From NCBI GenBank assembly GCA_003505715.1, contig DNXU01000445.1:31975-42157 (forward strand): 10,183 bases of DNA. Direction: 5' to 3'. The notes beneath the pieces were generated by a model. It was not told where the DNA came from. It searched no databases and was given only the letters and a program-made list of their open reading frames with translations. This DNA is from Cyanobacteria bacterium UBA8803. GTDB lineage: Bacteria; Cyanobacteriota; Cyanobacteriia; Cyanobacteriales; Coleofasciculaceae. Made by a program: the position numbers and the translations under genes. This document shows positions 1-6,356 of the stretch, in pieces (the first letter of the stretch is position 1; the number at the start of each line of letters is the position of its first letter).

Positions 1-57
1 TGTTTGTTGTTTGTTGGTTGTTGCTTGTTGGTTGTTGCTTGTTGTTTGTTTGTTGGT
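1..57. repeat. Heptamer tandem repeat array, TGNTTGT units
   Basis: Seven consecutive 7-bp units TGNTTGT fill 1-49. Only the third base varies (T,T,G,C,G,C,T), and a degenerate tail runs to 57. Bases 17-44 also read as an alternating 14-bp pattern (TTGTTGG then TTGTTGC). This resembles the heptanucleotide STRR families of cyanobacterial intergenic DNA. The array is roughly the reverse complement of the one at 114-155, so the two form an inverted pair around an AT-rich spacer. It may continue to the left of the window. Confidence 0.9.
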
Positions 58-113
58 GTTGATTTTTAATTCTTAATTCTTAAATTTTTGATTATTATTA
101 ATTAGCTGTTCTC
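58..113. other. AT-rich spacer between inverted heptamer arrays
   Basis: This short AT-rich stretch separates two complementary heptamer arrays. It contains its own small 7-bp periodicity: AATTCTT at 68-74 and 75-81, followed by the degenerate unit AAATTTT at 82-88. It would form the loop if the flanking arrays paired in RNA or extruded as a cruciform. No gene or clear promoter is visible in it. Confidence 0.6.
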
Positions 114-155
114 CAACAACAAACAACCAACAACAAACAACCAACAACCAATAAC
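114..155. repeat. Heptamer tandem repeat array touching a stop codon
   Basis: Six 7-bp units (CAACAAC or AAACAAC alternating, with the last unit CAATAAC) run from 114 to 155. The final base of the last unit is also the first plus-strand base of the minus-strand gene's stop codon (155-157). On the mRNA sense strand the array reads as GTTGTTG/GTTGTTT and can pair with the complement of the array at 1-57, giving a long stem with a loop of about 56 nt directly after the gene. The repeat is seen directly; a terminator or mRNA-end role is inference. Confidence 0.9.
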
Positions 156-742
156 TAAGACGCTCGACCCAGTAAGGCTAGCCAGAGTCGTCGGTGGCCG
201 TTGGGTCCGCTATAGAAGAGTAGATCGATCAGTAGTTTCAGAGCGAGCTGGTTTAATAAATCCGTTGATACATTTGCTCCTTCCTCCATACGCTCCTGGT
301 AAGTGTTGCTGAACGTGTCAAGGTAATCGCCTAACAAAGCTGTGCGATGGGGTTCGGTATTTTGTTCTGCCATTTGTTCCAACAGAGCTACCGCACGGCG
401 GATTAGCTCCTGATACTGTTTAGCCAGGTGGCAGACAATCAGAACCAGCGCTCGCGCCTCTTCCACATCCAGTTTTTTACGCCCTCCCGAACTTTTGCGT
501 AGGGGATTAGACTGACGCAAACGCCACAATGCCACCCTGTCGGATACCACCGCCTCTAACTTCAAGTCAGCAGCGGCTTGAAGCATAGCCTCAGAACCGA
601 TACCTGCTAAAGCTTCTAGTCCCAGCAATACCAAATCCAACTGGGTTTTGATATTATCCAGCTGCATTGGGTCTGGTGCTGGGCCTGGAGGCAAATCCTC
701 CCAAGAGCGAGTCGATGTGGGCGTCTTTACGGTAGAGCGCAT
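155..742 (-). CDS. DUF3038 domain-containing protein
   Basis: The gene encodes 195 aa with an ATG start at 742 and a TAG stop. I recognise the sequence as the cyanobacterial DUF3038 family from its conserved core: LDNIKTQLDLVLLGLEAL (about residues 28-45), GIGSEAMLQAAADL, the DRVALWRLRQSNPLRK block, GGRKKLDVEEAR, and a C-terminal block with LGDYLDTFSNTYQERM and RRLWLALL. It is predicted to be helical and mostly soluble, with no signal peptide and no known catalytic motif; its function is unknown. The first 25 residues are Pro/Thr/Ser-rich and look disordered. From memory, family members often sit beside a DUF4335 gene, but the window ends before any such neighbour could appear downstream. It lies 233 bp after mutS2 on the same strand, with repeats between them, so co-transcription is uncertain. 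No strong ribosome binding site is visible upstream of the ATG. Length is typical for the family. Confidence 0.85.
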   Translation of the reverse strand: MRSTVKTPTSTRSWEDLPPGPAPDPMQLDNIKTQLDLVLLGLEALAGIGSEAMLQAAADLKLEAVVSDRVALWRLRQSNPLRKSSGGRKKLDVEEARALVLIVCHLAKQYQELIRRAVALLEQMAEQNTEPHRTALLGDYLDTFSNTYQERMEEGANVSTDLLNQLALKLLIDLLFYSGPNGHRRLWLALLGRAS

Positions 743-841
743 AACTTTAGAGTAAAGAATTTATCGTGTTAGCTGCGTGCAGTTACCAATCTTGAAACAC
801 GACTACACAAGTTTAAAGCAAGTTTCCTTTCAGCAAAATTA

Positions 842-911
842 GTGATTGGTGATTGGTAATTGGTAATTGGTGATTGGTAATTGGTAATTGGTGATTGGTA
901 ATTGGTAATTG
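842..911. repeat. Heptamer array with 21-bp higher-order period
   Basis: Ten 7-bp units alternate between GTGATTG (D) and GTAATTG (A) in the order D-DAA-DAA-DAA. A 21-bp trimer is therefore repeated three times after one leading D. This order suggests amplification of a 21-bp block rather than of single heptamers. The array sits between DUF3038 and mutS2 and faces the related array at 927-975 in inverted orientation. Confidence 0.92.
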
Positions 912-926
912 GCTCCCCTATTGTCT

Positions 927-975
927 ATCACCCATCACCCATCACCCATCACCCATCACCCATCACCCATTACCC
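927..975. repeat. Heptamer array ATCACCC x6 + ATTACCC abutting mutS2 stop
   Basis: Seven 7-bp units end at 975, the base before the mutS2 stop codon (976-978 on this strand). On the mRNA sense strand the array reads GGGTAAT then GGGTGAT six times. That gives seven GGG runs separated by 4 bases, which meets the usual G-quadruplex motif. It can also pair with the array at 842-911: in RNA each heptamer would give six of seven pairs, with G-U allowed at units that have T in place of C, across a 15-nt loop. A role in transcription end or mRNA stability is inference. Confidence 0.92.
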
Positions 976-3450
976 TTATTTCAAGTAAGCAATTGTGACT
1001 CCGGCTCCTCCTTCGGCTTGTGCGGCTAGTTCAAAACGGTCAATTAAAGGATGCCGTGCTAAGAAGGTATGGATTCCTTCTCGCAGTCGGCCTGTGCCTT
1101 TACCGTGAACAATCCAGAGTACTCCATAATCTGTAGCTTGGGAAATGGCTTGCTCTAACTCGAACTCGGCATCAGCGACGCGAGAACCTCGTAGGTCAAT
1201 CGTGTTTTGAGAGGTGCGAATTAGGGGTGTGCTAGATGGAGCTGCTGCTGGGGTAGGTGTTGGTGCGGGTTTGGCTTTGACGGGCATCTCAGGTTTTTGA
1301 CCGTCTAAGGATTCTACATCAGCTAGGGATACGGTCATCTTCATTAACCCAAAGCGTACCGTTAGCTCCCCGTCCTGATCGGGAGCAGTCAGTACTTCAG
1401 CGGTTTGATTGAGTCGGGGAATGCGGATGCGATCGCCTACTTGCGGTCGAAATCCTGGTTTGGGTTTGGGCGGTGCTGTGGCAGGAAGATGCCGTTGACC
1501 AATTTCCTTGAGAGCTTCTGTGGCTTTTTGGGCATTTTGAGCGCTTTGGGGCCCTTGCTGCAACTGCCGAATTACTTGGGCAATTTCGGTTTTGGCTTGG
1601 GCGATCGCATCCTGCACCGCTCGTTCCTGAGATAGCTTCAACTCCTGTTCCCGTTCCTGTAAGAGTCTGGTTTTATCTGAGAGTTCTTGGTGTAGGCGTT
1701 CAGTTTGTCGGAGTAGTTGAGTGGCTTCTTGGGCCTTGGTTTCTTGACGGCGTCGTTGAGCTTCTAGGCCGGAAATTACTTGGTTCACTTCTTCTGAAAC
1801 ACCGCCCACTAGAGTTTGTGCCTGCTCAACCACCTCTGGCTTTAAACCTAAGCGTCGGGCAATGGTTAAAGCGTTAGAGCGACCGGGTATTCCCCACAAC
1901 AGCCGATAAGTAGGTGAGAGCGTTACATCATTAAACTCAACGGAAGCATTCTCAAACCGCTCGTCTTGATATTTTAGAGCCTTGAGTTCGCCGTAGTGAG
2001 TGGTAGCTACCGTCAGCTGGGCATGGTCAGCTAGGTATTTTAACAGTGCGATCGCTAAAGCACTCCCTTCTGCTGGGTCAGTTCCCGCACCTACTTCATC
2101 AAGTAAGACTAGAGAGGGACTAGGAGAAGATTTTTCACTACTTTCTAATTGAGCTGAATTTGAAGGAACAGACATGGATTCTTCTCCACTTTCCATTCCC
2201 CATTCCTCACTCCTCAAAGCCTCCAGAATCCTACTAATCCGACGGATGTGACCGGAAAAAGTTGATAAACTCTGCTCTAGGGATTGCTCGTCGCCAATAT
2301 CCGCTAGTACTCGGTCGAACCAAGGCAGTTCTACAGGTTCTCTGGCAGGGACAAATAAACCAGCCTTTGCCATTAATGCGGCTAAACCGAGGGTTTTTAA
2401 GGTTACCGTTTTCCCGCCAGTATTTGGTCCGGTAATAGCGACAACCCTAATATAGGGCTGAATCTGGACATTAATAGGAACCACGGGTGCCCCCTCTTCG
2501 TGCTGGTGCTGCCAGACGAGCAGGGGATGGCGCAGTTCTCGCAAGGTAATGGCTTCTCCTTCGTGACGGTCAATAAATCTGGGAGAATTAGCTTCCAGCC
2601 ACAAGCTATACCGGGCTTTGGCAGTGGCTAAATCTAGGAGAGTGGCGACGGCTAACAAGTGTTCCAAGTCAGGCTTAACGGCAGCGACTTGTGCCGTTAA
2701 GGCGCGGCGTACCGCTTCTGATTCAGCTTGTTCTTGACGCTGCTGGGTTCTGAGTTGATTGCCCAAGCTGACGATCGCATTCGGTTCTATATATAATGTG
2801 GCACCGCTACTGGAAGCATCGTGAACGATACCGGGGATCGCGTCTTTCTGGGGTGCTTTGACGGGGATGACAAAGCGATCGCTGCGTTGGGTAATTAAAA
2901 GTTCCTGCACGGCACCGCTTTGACGCTGCAAGATACCTTGGAGGATTTGATAAATGCGGTCTCGTAACAATTTCATCTGGGTACGGATGCCTGCTAGTTT
3001 GGGACTGGCACGATCCGTTACATCACCCCGGTCATCAATGCAGCGGTGAATTTCTTGCTCAATTTCGGGATAAGTTCTGACCTCAGCCACCATTTCGGTG
3101 AGAACCGGAACGTCTTCCTGGTCATCAATCAGGCGGCGCAAACGCCTGACACCTGCTAGGGTTGTCGCGATCGCCAATAGTTCGTCGCCCGCTAAAATTC
3201 CTTGCAGTTGTGCCCGTTCTAAAGACTCGCCGATATCCTGAATGCCTTCAAAGGTCAATCCTGCGGTCAACCGATTTTCTAACTGGTAGACTTCTTTGGT
3301 TTGAGCTAGTAGCTGTAGGCTCTCTTGCTGAGTTGCTGGGGGATAGAGATGACGTGCTGCAACTGCCCCTAGCTTGGTGGCGGCAAAAGTAGCTAGGTGC
3401 TGGCACAGGCGCGGCCATTCTAGTAGTTCTAGGGTTTCTGATTGAATCAA
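976..3450 (-). CDS. mutS2: MutS2 family ATPase/nuclease
   Basis: MutS2 is a MutS paralogue not used in mismatch repair; it is linked to suppression of recombination and, in some bacteria, to rescue of stalled or collided ribosomes. The 824-aa protein shows the full architecture: MutS-like core and clamp (about 1-300), Walker A GPNTGGKT at 341-348, Walker B with D451-E452, GAGTDP after it, a long Gln/Glu-rich coiled coil (about 545-640), a small beta domain (about 665-715), a Pro/Ala linker, and a C-terminal Smr domain with IDLRG at 751 and HGKGTGRLR at 782. The start is TTG at 3450: an in-frame TAA lies two codons upstream, and MIQSETLELLEW matches the usual MutS2 N-terminus. Shine-Dalgarno-like GGAG lies rather far upstream. 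Oddity: residues about 413-445, just before Walker B, form a Ser/Glu-rich insert partly made of heptamer repeat DNA. It follows the 70-aa gene by 73 bp. Confidence 0.96.
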   Translation of the reverse strand: MIQSETLELLEWPRLCQHLATFAATKLGAVAARHLYPPATQQESLQLLAQTKEVYQLENRLTAGLTFEGIQDIGESLERAQLQGILAGDELLAIATTLAGVRRLRRLIDDQEDVPVLTEMVAEVRTYPEIEQEIHRCIDDRGDVTDRASPKLAGIRTQMKLLRDRIYQILQGILQRQSGAVQELLITQRSDRFVIPVKAPQKDAIPGIVHDASSSGATLYIEPNAIVSLGNQLRTQQRQEQAESEAVRRALTAQVAAVKPDLEHLLAVATLLDLATAKARYSLWLEANSPRFIDRHEGEAITLRELRHPLLVWQHQHEEGAPVVPINVQIQPYIRVVAITGPNTGGKTVTLKTLGLAALMAKAGLFVPAREPVELPWFDRVLADIGDEQSLEQSLSTFSGHIRRISRILEALRSEEWGMESGEESMSVPSNSAQLESSEKSSPSPSLVLLDEVGAGTDPAEGSALAIALLKYLADHAQLTVATTHYGELKALKYQDERFENASVEFNDVTLSPTYRLLWGIPGRSNALTIARRLGLKPEVVEQAQTLVGGVSEEVNQVISGLEAQRRRQETKAQEATQLLRQTERLHQELSDKTRLLQEREQELKLSQERAVQDAIAQAKTEIAQVIRQLQQGPQSAQNAQKATEALKEIGQRHLPATAPPKPKPGFRPQVGDRIRIPRLNQTAEVLTAPDQDGELTVRFGLMKMTVSLADVESLDGQKPEMPVKAKPAPTPTPAAAPSSTPLIRTSQNTIDLRGSRVADAEFELEQAISQATDYGVLWIVHGKGTGRLREGIHTFLARHPLIDRFELAAQAEGGAGVTIAYLK
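2187..2214. repeat. Heptamer repeat remnant inside mutS2
   Basis: Four degenerate 7-bp units (CACTTTC, CATTCCC, CATTCCT, CACTCCT) lie within the mutS2 reading frame. They encode part of the sequence SEEWGMESGEE, in a stretch absent from the MutS2 sequences I know, where the helix ending ILEAL leads almost directly to the Walker B strand. Three units make 21 bp, which preserves the frame. The base pattern resembles the intergenic heptamer repeats of this genome, so the insert is likely repeat-derived. Confidence 0.6.
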
Positions 3451-3523
3451 GGCTTAAATGTCACAGCTTCTCCTACTTTGATTATGAGGCACTTTTCCTG
3501 AAGAGAGCGAGGAGGAGTAATTC

Positions 3524-3736
3524 CTACTGAGCAGGGAGTTTAACTAAACAGCTGTTGATTACCCAACCTCTCTCCTCCCTAGGGTCAAGAGGAGCCGCAC
3601 AGTAAAAGGATACAATCTCCTCAATTTTGTCGATTTCTGCGGCTTGGCAGTCCTTGAATAGAGCTTCTAACGCCTCCCTGTCTTTATTGGTCAGGGGTAT
3701 TCTCAGAGTTCCGGCATCGCTAGGTATGTTCGTCAT
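3524..3736 (-). CDS. Small hypothetical protein, 70 aa
   Basis: I do not recognise this protein. It has 70 residues with an ATG at 3736 and a TAG stop. It is acidic and probably helical in the middle (about 17-45, with NKDREALEALFKDCQ and EIDKIEEIVSFYC), with two cysteines in its second half apart from the one in the helix, no signal peptide and no membrane segment. The sequence is not low-complexity and has a normal amino-acid mix, which supports a real gene. It lies 73 bp before mutS2 on the same strand, so the two may share a transcript. The upstream region on this strand has no strong Shine-Dalgarno sequence. It could be a small cyanobacteria-specific protein; a chance reading frame is less likely but not excluded. 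Confidence 0.6.
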   Translation of the reverse strand: MTNIPSDAGTLRIPLTNKDREALEALFKDCQAAEIDKIEEIVSFYCAAPLDPREERGWVINSCLVKLPAQ

Positions 3737-3928
3737 GGTTTAACGCTTTTGCTATCTGTAAAGGTCATTAATTACTACAAATTATTACGAAAACTTTACA
3801 AAAAACATCCGTTACTGTACTGAGACTTAGTATTAAGTAAATCTGCCTAAGAAAGTAGATCTTCGTAATCCGCATCATTAAGGGCAAATATACATAAATA
3901 TTTAAACTATTAATGAATATTTACAGCG

Positions 3929-3934
3929 TATAAT
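3929..3934 (+). promoter_or_regulatory. Candidate -10 box for the first ATPase gene
   Basis: A perfect TATAAT lies about 100 bp before the ATG at 4033 and implies a leader of roughly 90 nt. No good -35 hexamer is found 16-18 bp upstream, so an activator or a -35-independent promoter would be needed. In AT-rich DNA the match could be chance. Confidence 0.35.
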
Positions 3935-4022
3935 CAGAGGTTTGACCAGGTTGTGCAGATACTTCTGAAGTAGAGTTGTCTGGATAACGGACTCTAGGTA
4001 AAGCCAGTAATTGGAAGGTAAA

Positions 4023-4030
4023 AGGGTGTG
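4023..4030 (+). promoter_or_regulatory. Ribosome binding site of first ATPase
   Basis: AGGGTGTG followed by AA and then the ATG at 4033 gives an AGGG core six bases before the start. The second ATPase has almost the same leader (AGGGTGGTGAA then ATG), which supports both start calls and shows that the paralogues share their translation start region. Confidence 0.6.
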
Positions 4031-4032
4031 AA

Positions 4033-6267
4033 ATGGAACAACTGGTATTTAAGTCAAATCAGGTTGGCGAAAAGAATGGCAAATTAAGGCCAGTTGTTAA
4101 ACCTAACGGTCACTCGGCTTTGTCTAGGAACTTTACCTATAGTCTGATTCATGCGAGTCCCGGACGGCTCCGTTTGAGAGTGCCTAGGATTCGTAGCGAT
4201 CCTGAATATGCTCGACGGCTCACAGCCTTGCTGGAATTGGATGCTCAGTTCACAGCTGTACGAGTTAACTGTGCAGCAGGTTGCGTTGTCATTAGCTATG
4301 CCCCTAGCTGGGAAACAGAGGCTCAGATCGGCTCAAGACTGGCCGAGCTGATGCAACAAGCCTGCGATCCCAACGTCCCTATCCCCCATACCCAAGCAGA
4401 AACCTCGAACTCATGGTCAGGGCTGAGATTGCCCGTACTAGCGACGGCTGTGGCTCTTCTGGGCGGTTCCTTGGGTTTATTATCTATTCCAGTAACCCTT
4501 ATACGGGGAACCATTGCCCTGGCAGCCTTGCCAGTAGCCAAACGAGCCTGGGAAGGTATCATCGAGCAACGCCGACTAAATACGGATTTTCTGGATCTGA
4601 CGGCCATTGTCATAACCACGCTGCAAGGGAACTTTCTCGCCCCCTCAATCATGATCGATCTGATCGAACTGGGGGAAGCCATTCGGGACAAAACCGCTCG
4701 CTCCTCTCAAAACCAAGCGCTCGATCTCCTCAGTTGCCTGGGACAGTGGGTGTGGATCGAGCGCGATGGCCAGAAGCTGCAAGTTACCATTGAGCAAGTG
4801 GTGGTAGGGGATACTGTCATTGTTTACCCCGGCGAACAGATCCCGGTAGATGGCTCCATAATTAAAGGTCAAGCCCTGATCGACGAGCAAAAACTCACAG
4901 GTGAGTCTATGCCTGTGGTGCGTAGCGAAGGGCAAACCGTTTATGCTTCAACTCTGGCGCGGGAGGGACAACTTTATCTGCGGGCGGAACGTGTGGGTGC
5001 AGATACCCGCGCTGGGTGTACGATCCAACTTATCCAAAATGCTCCCGTCCACGATACTCGCATTGAAAACTATGCCGCTAAGATAGCTGACCGAGCAGTT
5101 GTACCTACCCTGCTCCTCGGCGGCGCTGTCTTTGCTTTGACTCGCAGTGCTGCTCGTGCTGCCTCTGTACTAACCATTGACTTCGCTACAGGTATCCGAG
5201 TTTCCGTACCGACGACGGTTCTAGCCTCAATGATCCAGGCAGCACGATGCGGCATCCTGATCCGCAGCGGGCGAGCTTTAGAAAAATTAGCCCAAGTTGA
5301 TGCAATTGTTTTGGATAAGACGGGGACTCTGACTCAAGGAGAGGTGACGATCGCTGATATTAAAACAGTAGGAGAGTTGGTGCCAGCAGCGAGGGTGATA
5401 GAAATTGCGGCTGCTGCCGAGCAACGGATCGCTCACCCAGTAGCTGAGGCGATTATGCGCTACGCCCGAAAGCAACAGATAACAATTCTGCCGCGTGGGG
5501 AGTGGAATTATCAAGTCGGGTTTGGTATCCAGGCACAGATTGATGGGGAGACAATCTTAGTCGGTAGCGATCGCTTCTTACTCAAGGAAGGAATTAGTCT
5601 AGAGCAACTCTATGACATCCATCCCGATCTGAAGACAACCGGATATCCGACGATCTACATAGCCAGCAACAGCCAAATTCAAGGCGCAATTCAGTATACC
5701 GACCCCTTACGCCCAGAAAGTCGGGAGGTCATCAGTACGCTAGGGCAAACTATGGGTGCTGAAATTCATATGTTAACTGGCGATAATCGGCAGCGAGCGC
5801 ATACCGTAGCTAGAGAGCTAGATATCCCGCCCGCTCACGTTCACGCCGAAGCGTTCCCCGAATACAAAGCCGAAGTGGTGCAGCGGTTGCATGAGGCAGG
5901 AAAAACTGTCGCCTTCGTGGGAGATGGCATTAATGACTCCGCAGCTCTAGCCTATGCTGATGTTTCGGTCTCCTTCCGAGACGGTTCCGATATTGCCCGC
6001 GAGACTGCTGATGTAGTGCTGATGAAGAATGACCTATGCGGTTTAGTGGAAGCGATCGCGATCGCTCGTCATGCCCAGCAACTCATCCGTCAGAATACAG
6101 GCATTGTTGCGGTTCCCAACCTTTCCGGATTAGTTTTAGCTGGTTCAGTCGGTCTTAACCCCATGGCTGCTACTTTAATCAACAACGGTTCGAGCGTTAT
6201 TGCCGGACTGAATGGATTACGACCAATACTCGGGTTCCCTTCTTTGATGAAGGATGAGCAGAACTAA
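4033..6267 (+). CDS. P1B-like P-type ATPase, Cys-less metal site (paralogue 1)
   Basis: This 744-aa pump should use ATP to move a cation across a membrane. An N-terminal HMA2-like domain (about 35-110) has H40-A-S-P-G-R-L-R instead of CxxC. Hydrophobic segments at about 134-172 and 186-220 come before the actuator domain with TGES at 289-292. A further pair spans about 353-398. The phosphorylation motif DKTGTLT begins at D428, followed by the nucleotide domain with H468-P469, TGDN at 582-585, GDGIND at 630-635, and a last hydrophobic pair (about 688-733) ending in a NNGSSVIAGLNGLRP block. Eight membrane segments fit the P1B class. Where P1B pumps have CPC, this one has D383-F-A-T-G-I-R, with no Cys and no Pro at that spot. 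Metal specificity is therefore unknown; 'copper' or 'zinc' would be unjustified. It is a close paralogue of the gene at 7912 and is followed after 124 bp by the HMA2 protein. Confidence 0.9.
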   Translation: MEQLVFKSNQVGEKNGKLRPVVKPNGHSALSRNFTYSLIHASPGRLRLRVPRIRSDPEYARRLTALLELDAQFTAVRVNCAAGCVVISYAPSWETEAQIGSRLAELMQQACDPNVPIPHTQAETSNSWSGLRLPVLATAVALLGGSLGLLSIPVTLIRGTIALAALPVAKRAWEGIIEQRRLNTDFLDLTAIVITTLQGNFLAPSIMIDLIELGEAIRDKTARSSQNQALDLLSCLGQWVWIERDGQKLQVTIEQVVVGDTVIVYPGEQIPVDGSIIKGQALIDEQKLTGESMPVVRSEGQTVYASTLAREGQLYLRAERVGADTRAGCTIQLIQNAPVHDTRIENYAAKIADRAVVPTLLLGGAVFALTRSAARAASVLTIDFATGIRVSVPTTVLASMIQAARCGILIRSGRALEKLAQVDAIVLDKTGTLTQGEVTIADIKTVGELVPAARVIEIAAAAEQRIAHPVAEAIMRYARKQQITILPRGEWNYQVGFGIQAQIDGETILVGSDRFLLKEGISLEQLYDIHPDLKTTGYPTIYIASNSQIQGAIQYTDPLRPESREVISTLGQTMGAEIHMLTGDNRQRAHTVARELDIPPAHVHAEAFPEYKAEVVQRLHEAGKTVAFVGDGINDSAALAYADVSVSFRDGSDIARETADVVLMKNDLCGLVEAIAIARHAQQLIRQNTGIVAVPNLSGLVLAGSVGLNPMAATLINNGSSVIAGLNGLRPILGFPSLMKDEQN

Positions 6268-6321
6268 TGGTTCTTAATAGAATAATAATGTTTTTATTTA
6301 CTAAAAATGCCAAGAAGGTTC

Positions 6322-6327
6322 TATAAT
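6322..6327 (+). promoter_or_regulatory. Candidate -10 box before the HMA2 gene
   Basis: A perfect TATAAT lies in the 124-bp gap after the first ATPase, 64 bp before the ATG at 6392. The -35 position is poor (TACTAA at 17-bp spacing). If real, the middle gene could be transcribed separately from the first ATPase. The match is weak evidence in AT-rich DNA. Confidence 0.3.
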
Positions 6328-6337
6328 GAATAGAGTG

Positions 6338-6356
6338 GTTAACCAAACCTTAACCT
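6338..6356 (+). promoter_or_regulatory. Candidate Pho-box-like direct repeat
   Basis: Two 8-bp words, GTTAACCA (6338-6345) and CTTAACCT (6349-6356), are separated by 3 bp, an 11-bp period. Cyanobacterial Pho boxes (SphR/PhoB sites) are described as tandem PyTTAAPyPy(T/A) octamers with 3-bp spacers. The second word fits fully and the first fits except at its first base. A TTTACT word at 6368, 11 bp further on, could act as a -10. Only two repeats are present, where known sites often have three. The same bases also form a GGTTAA/TTAACC inverted repeat (6337-6355), so another regulator is possible. Confidence 0.35.

Larger units (their letters stand above)
3737..4032. other. Divergent AT-rich intergenic region
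   Basis: This 296-bp gap lies between the minus-strand 70-aa gene and the plus-strand ATPase and must hold promoters for both directions. On the plus strand there is a perfect TATAAT at 3929. On the minus strand only weak -35/-10-like words are visible around 3750-3805. The stretch 3880-3930 is very AT-rich. No small ORF, RNA gene, convincing operator or tandem repeat was recognised. Confidence 0.6.

Noticed and set aside
1..155. CRISPR array or transposon ends
   Set aside because: Units are 7 bp without unique spacers, and no transposase or target duplication is seen; heptamer STRR-type repeats explain the region.
771..780. Short palindrome CTGCGTGCAG upstream of the DUF3038 gene as an operator
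   Set aside because: Only four base pairs per arm and no second copy; this is expected by chance.
1405..3392. Two 76-codon plus-strand open frames inside mutS2 (1405-1635 and 3162-3392)
   Set aside because: They overlap conserved MutS2 coding sequence and their translations show no family features.
4323..4935. Open frames on both strands within the first ATPase gene (for example 4323-4691 minus, 4413-4793 plus, 4645-4935 minus)
   Set aside because: They lie wholly inside a strongly conserved P-type ATPase, show no recognisable protein features, and are shadows of its reading frame.
4033..6267. Naming the pumps as copper or zinc exporters (CopA, ZntA or similar)
   Set aside because: The metal-site signatures on which such names rest (CPC and CxxC) are absent in both proteins.
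6291..6307. TTTTTA/TAAAAA hairpin after the first ATPase as a terminator
   Set aside because: The stem is A/T only, without GC pairs, so it would be too weak; AT-rich intergenic DNA gives such pairs by chance.
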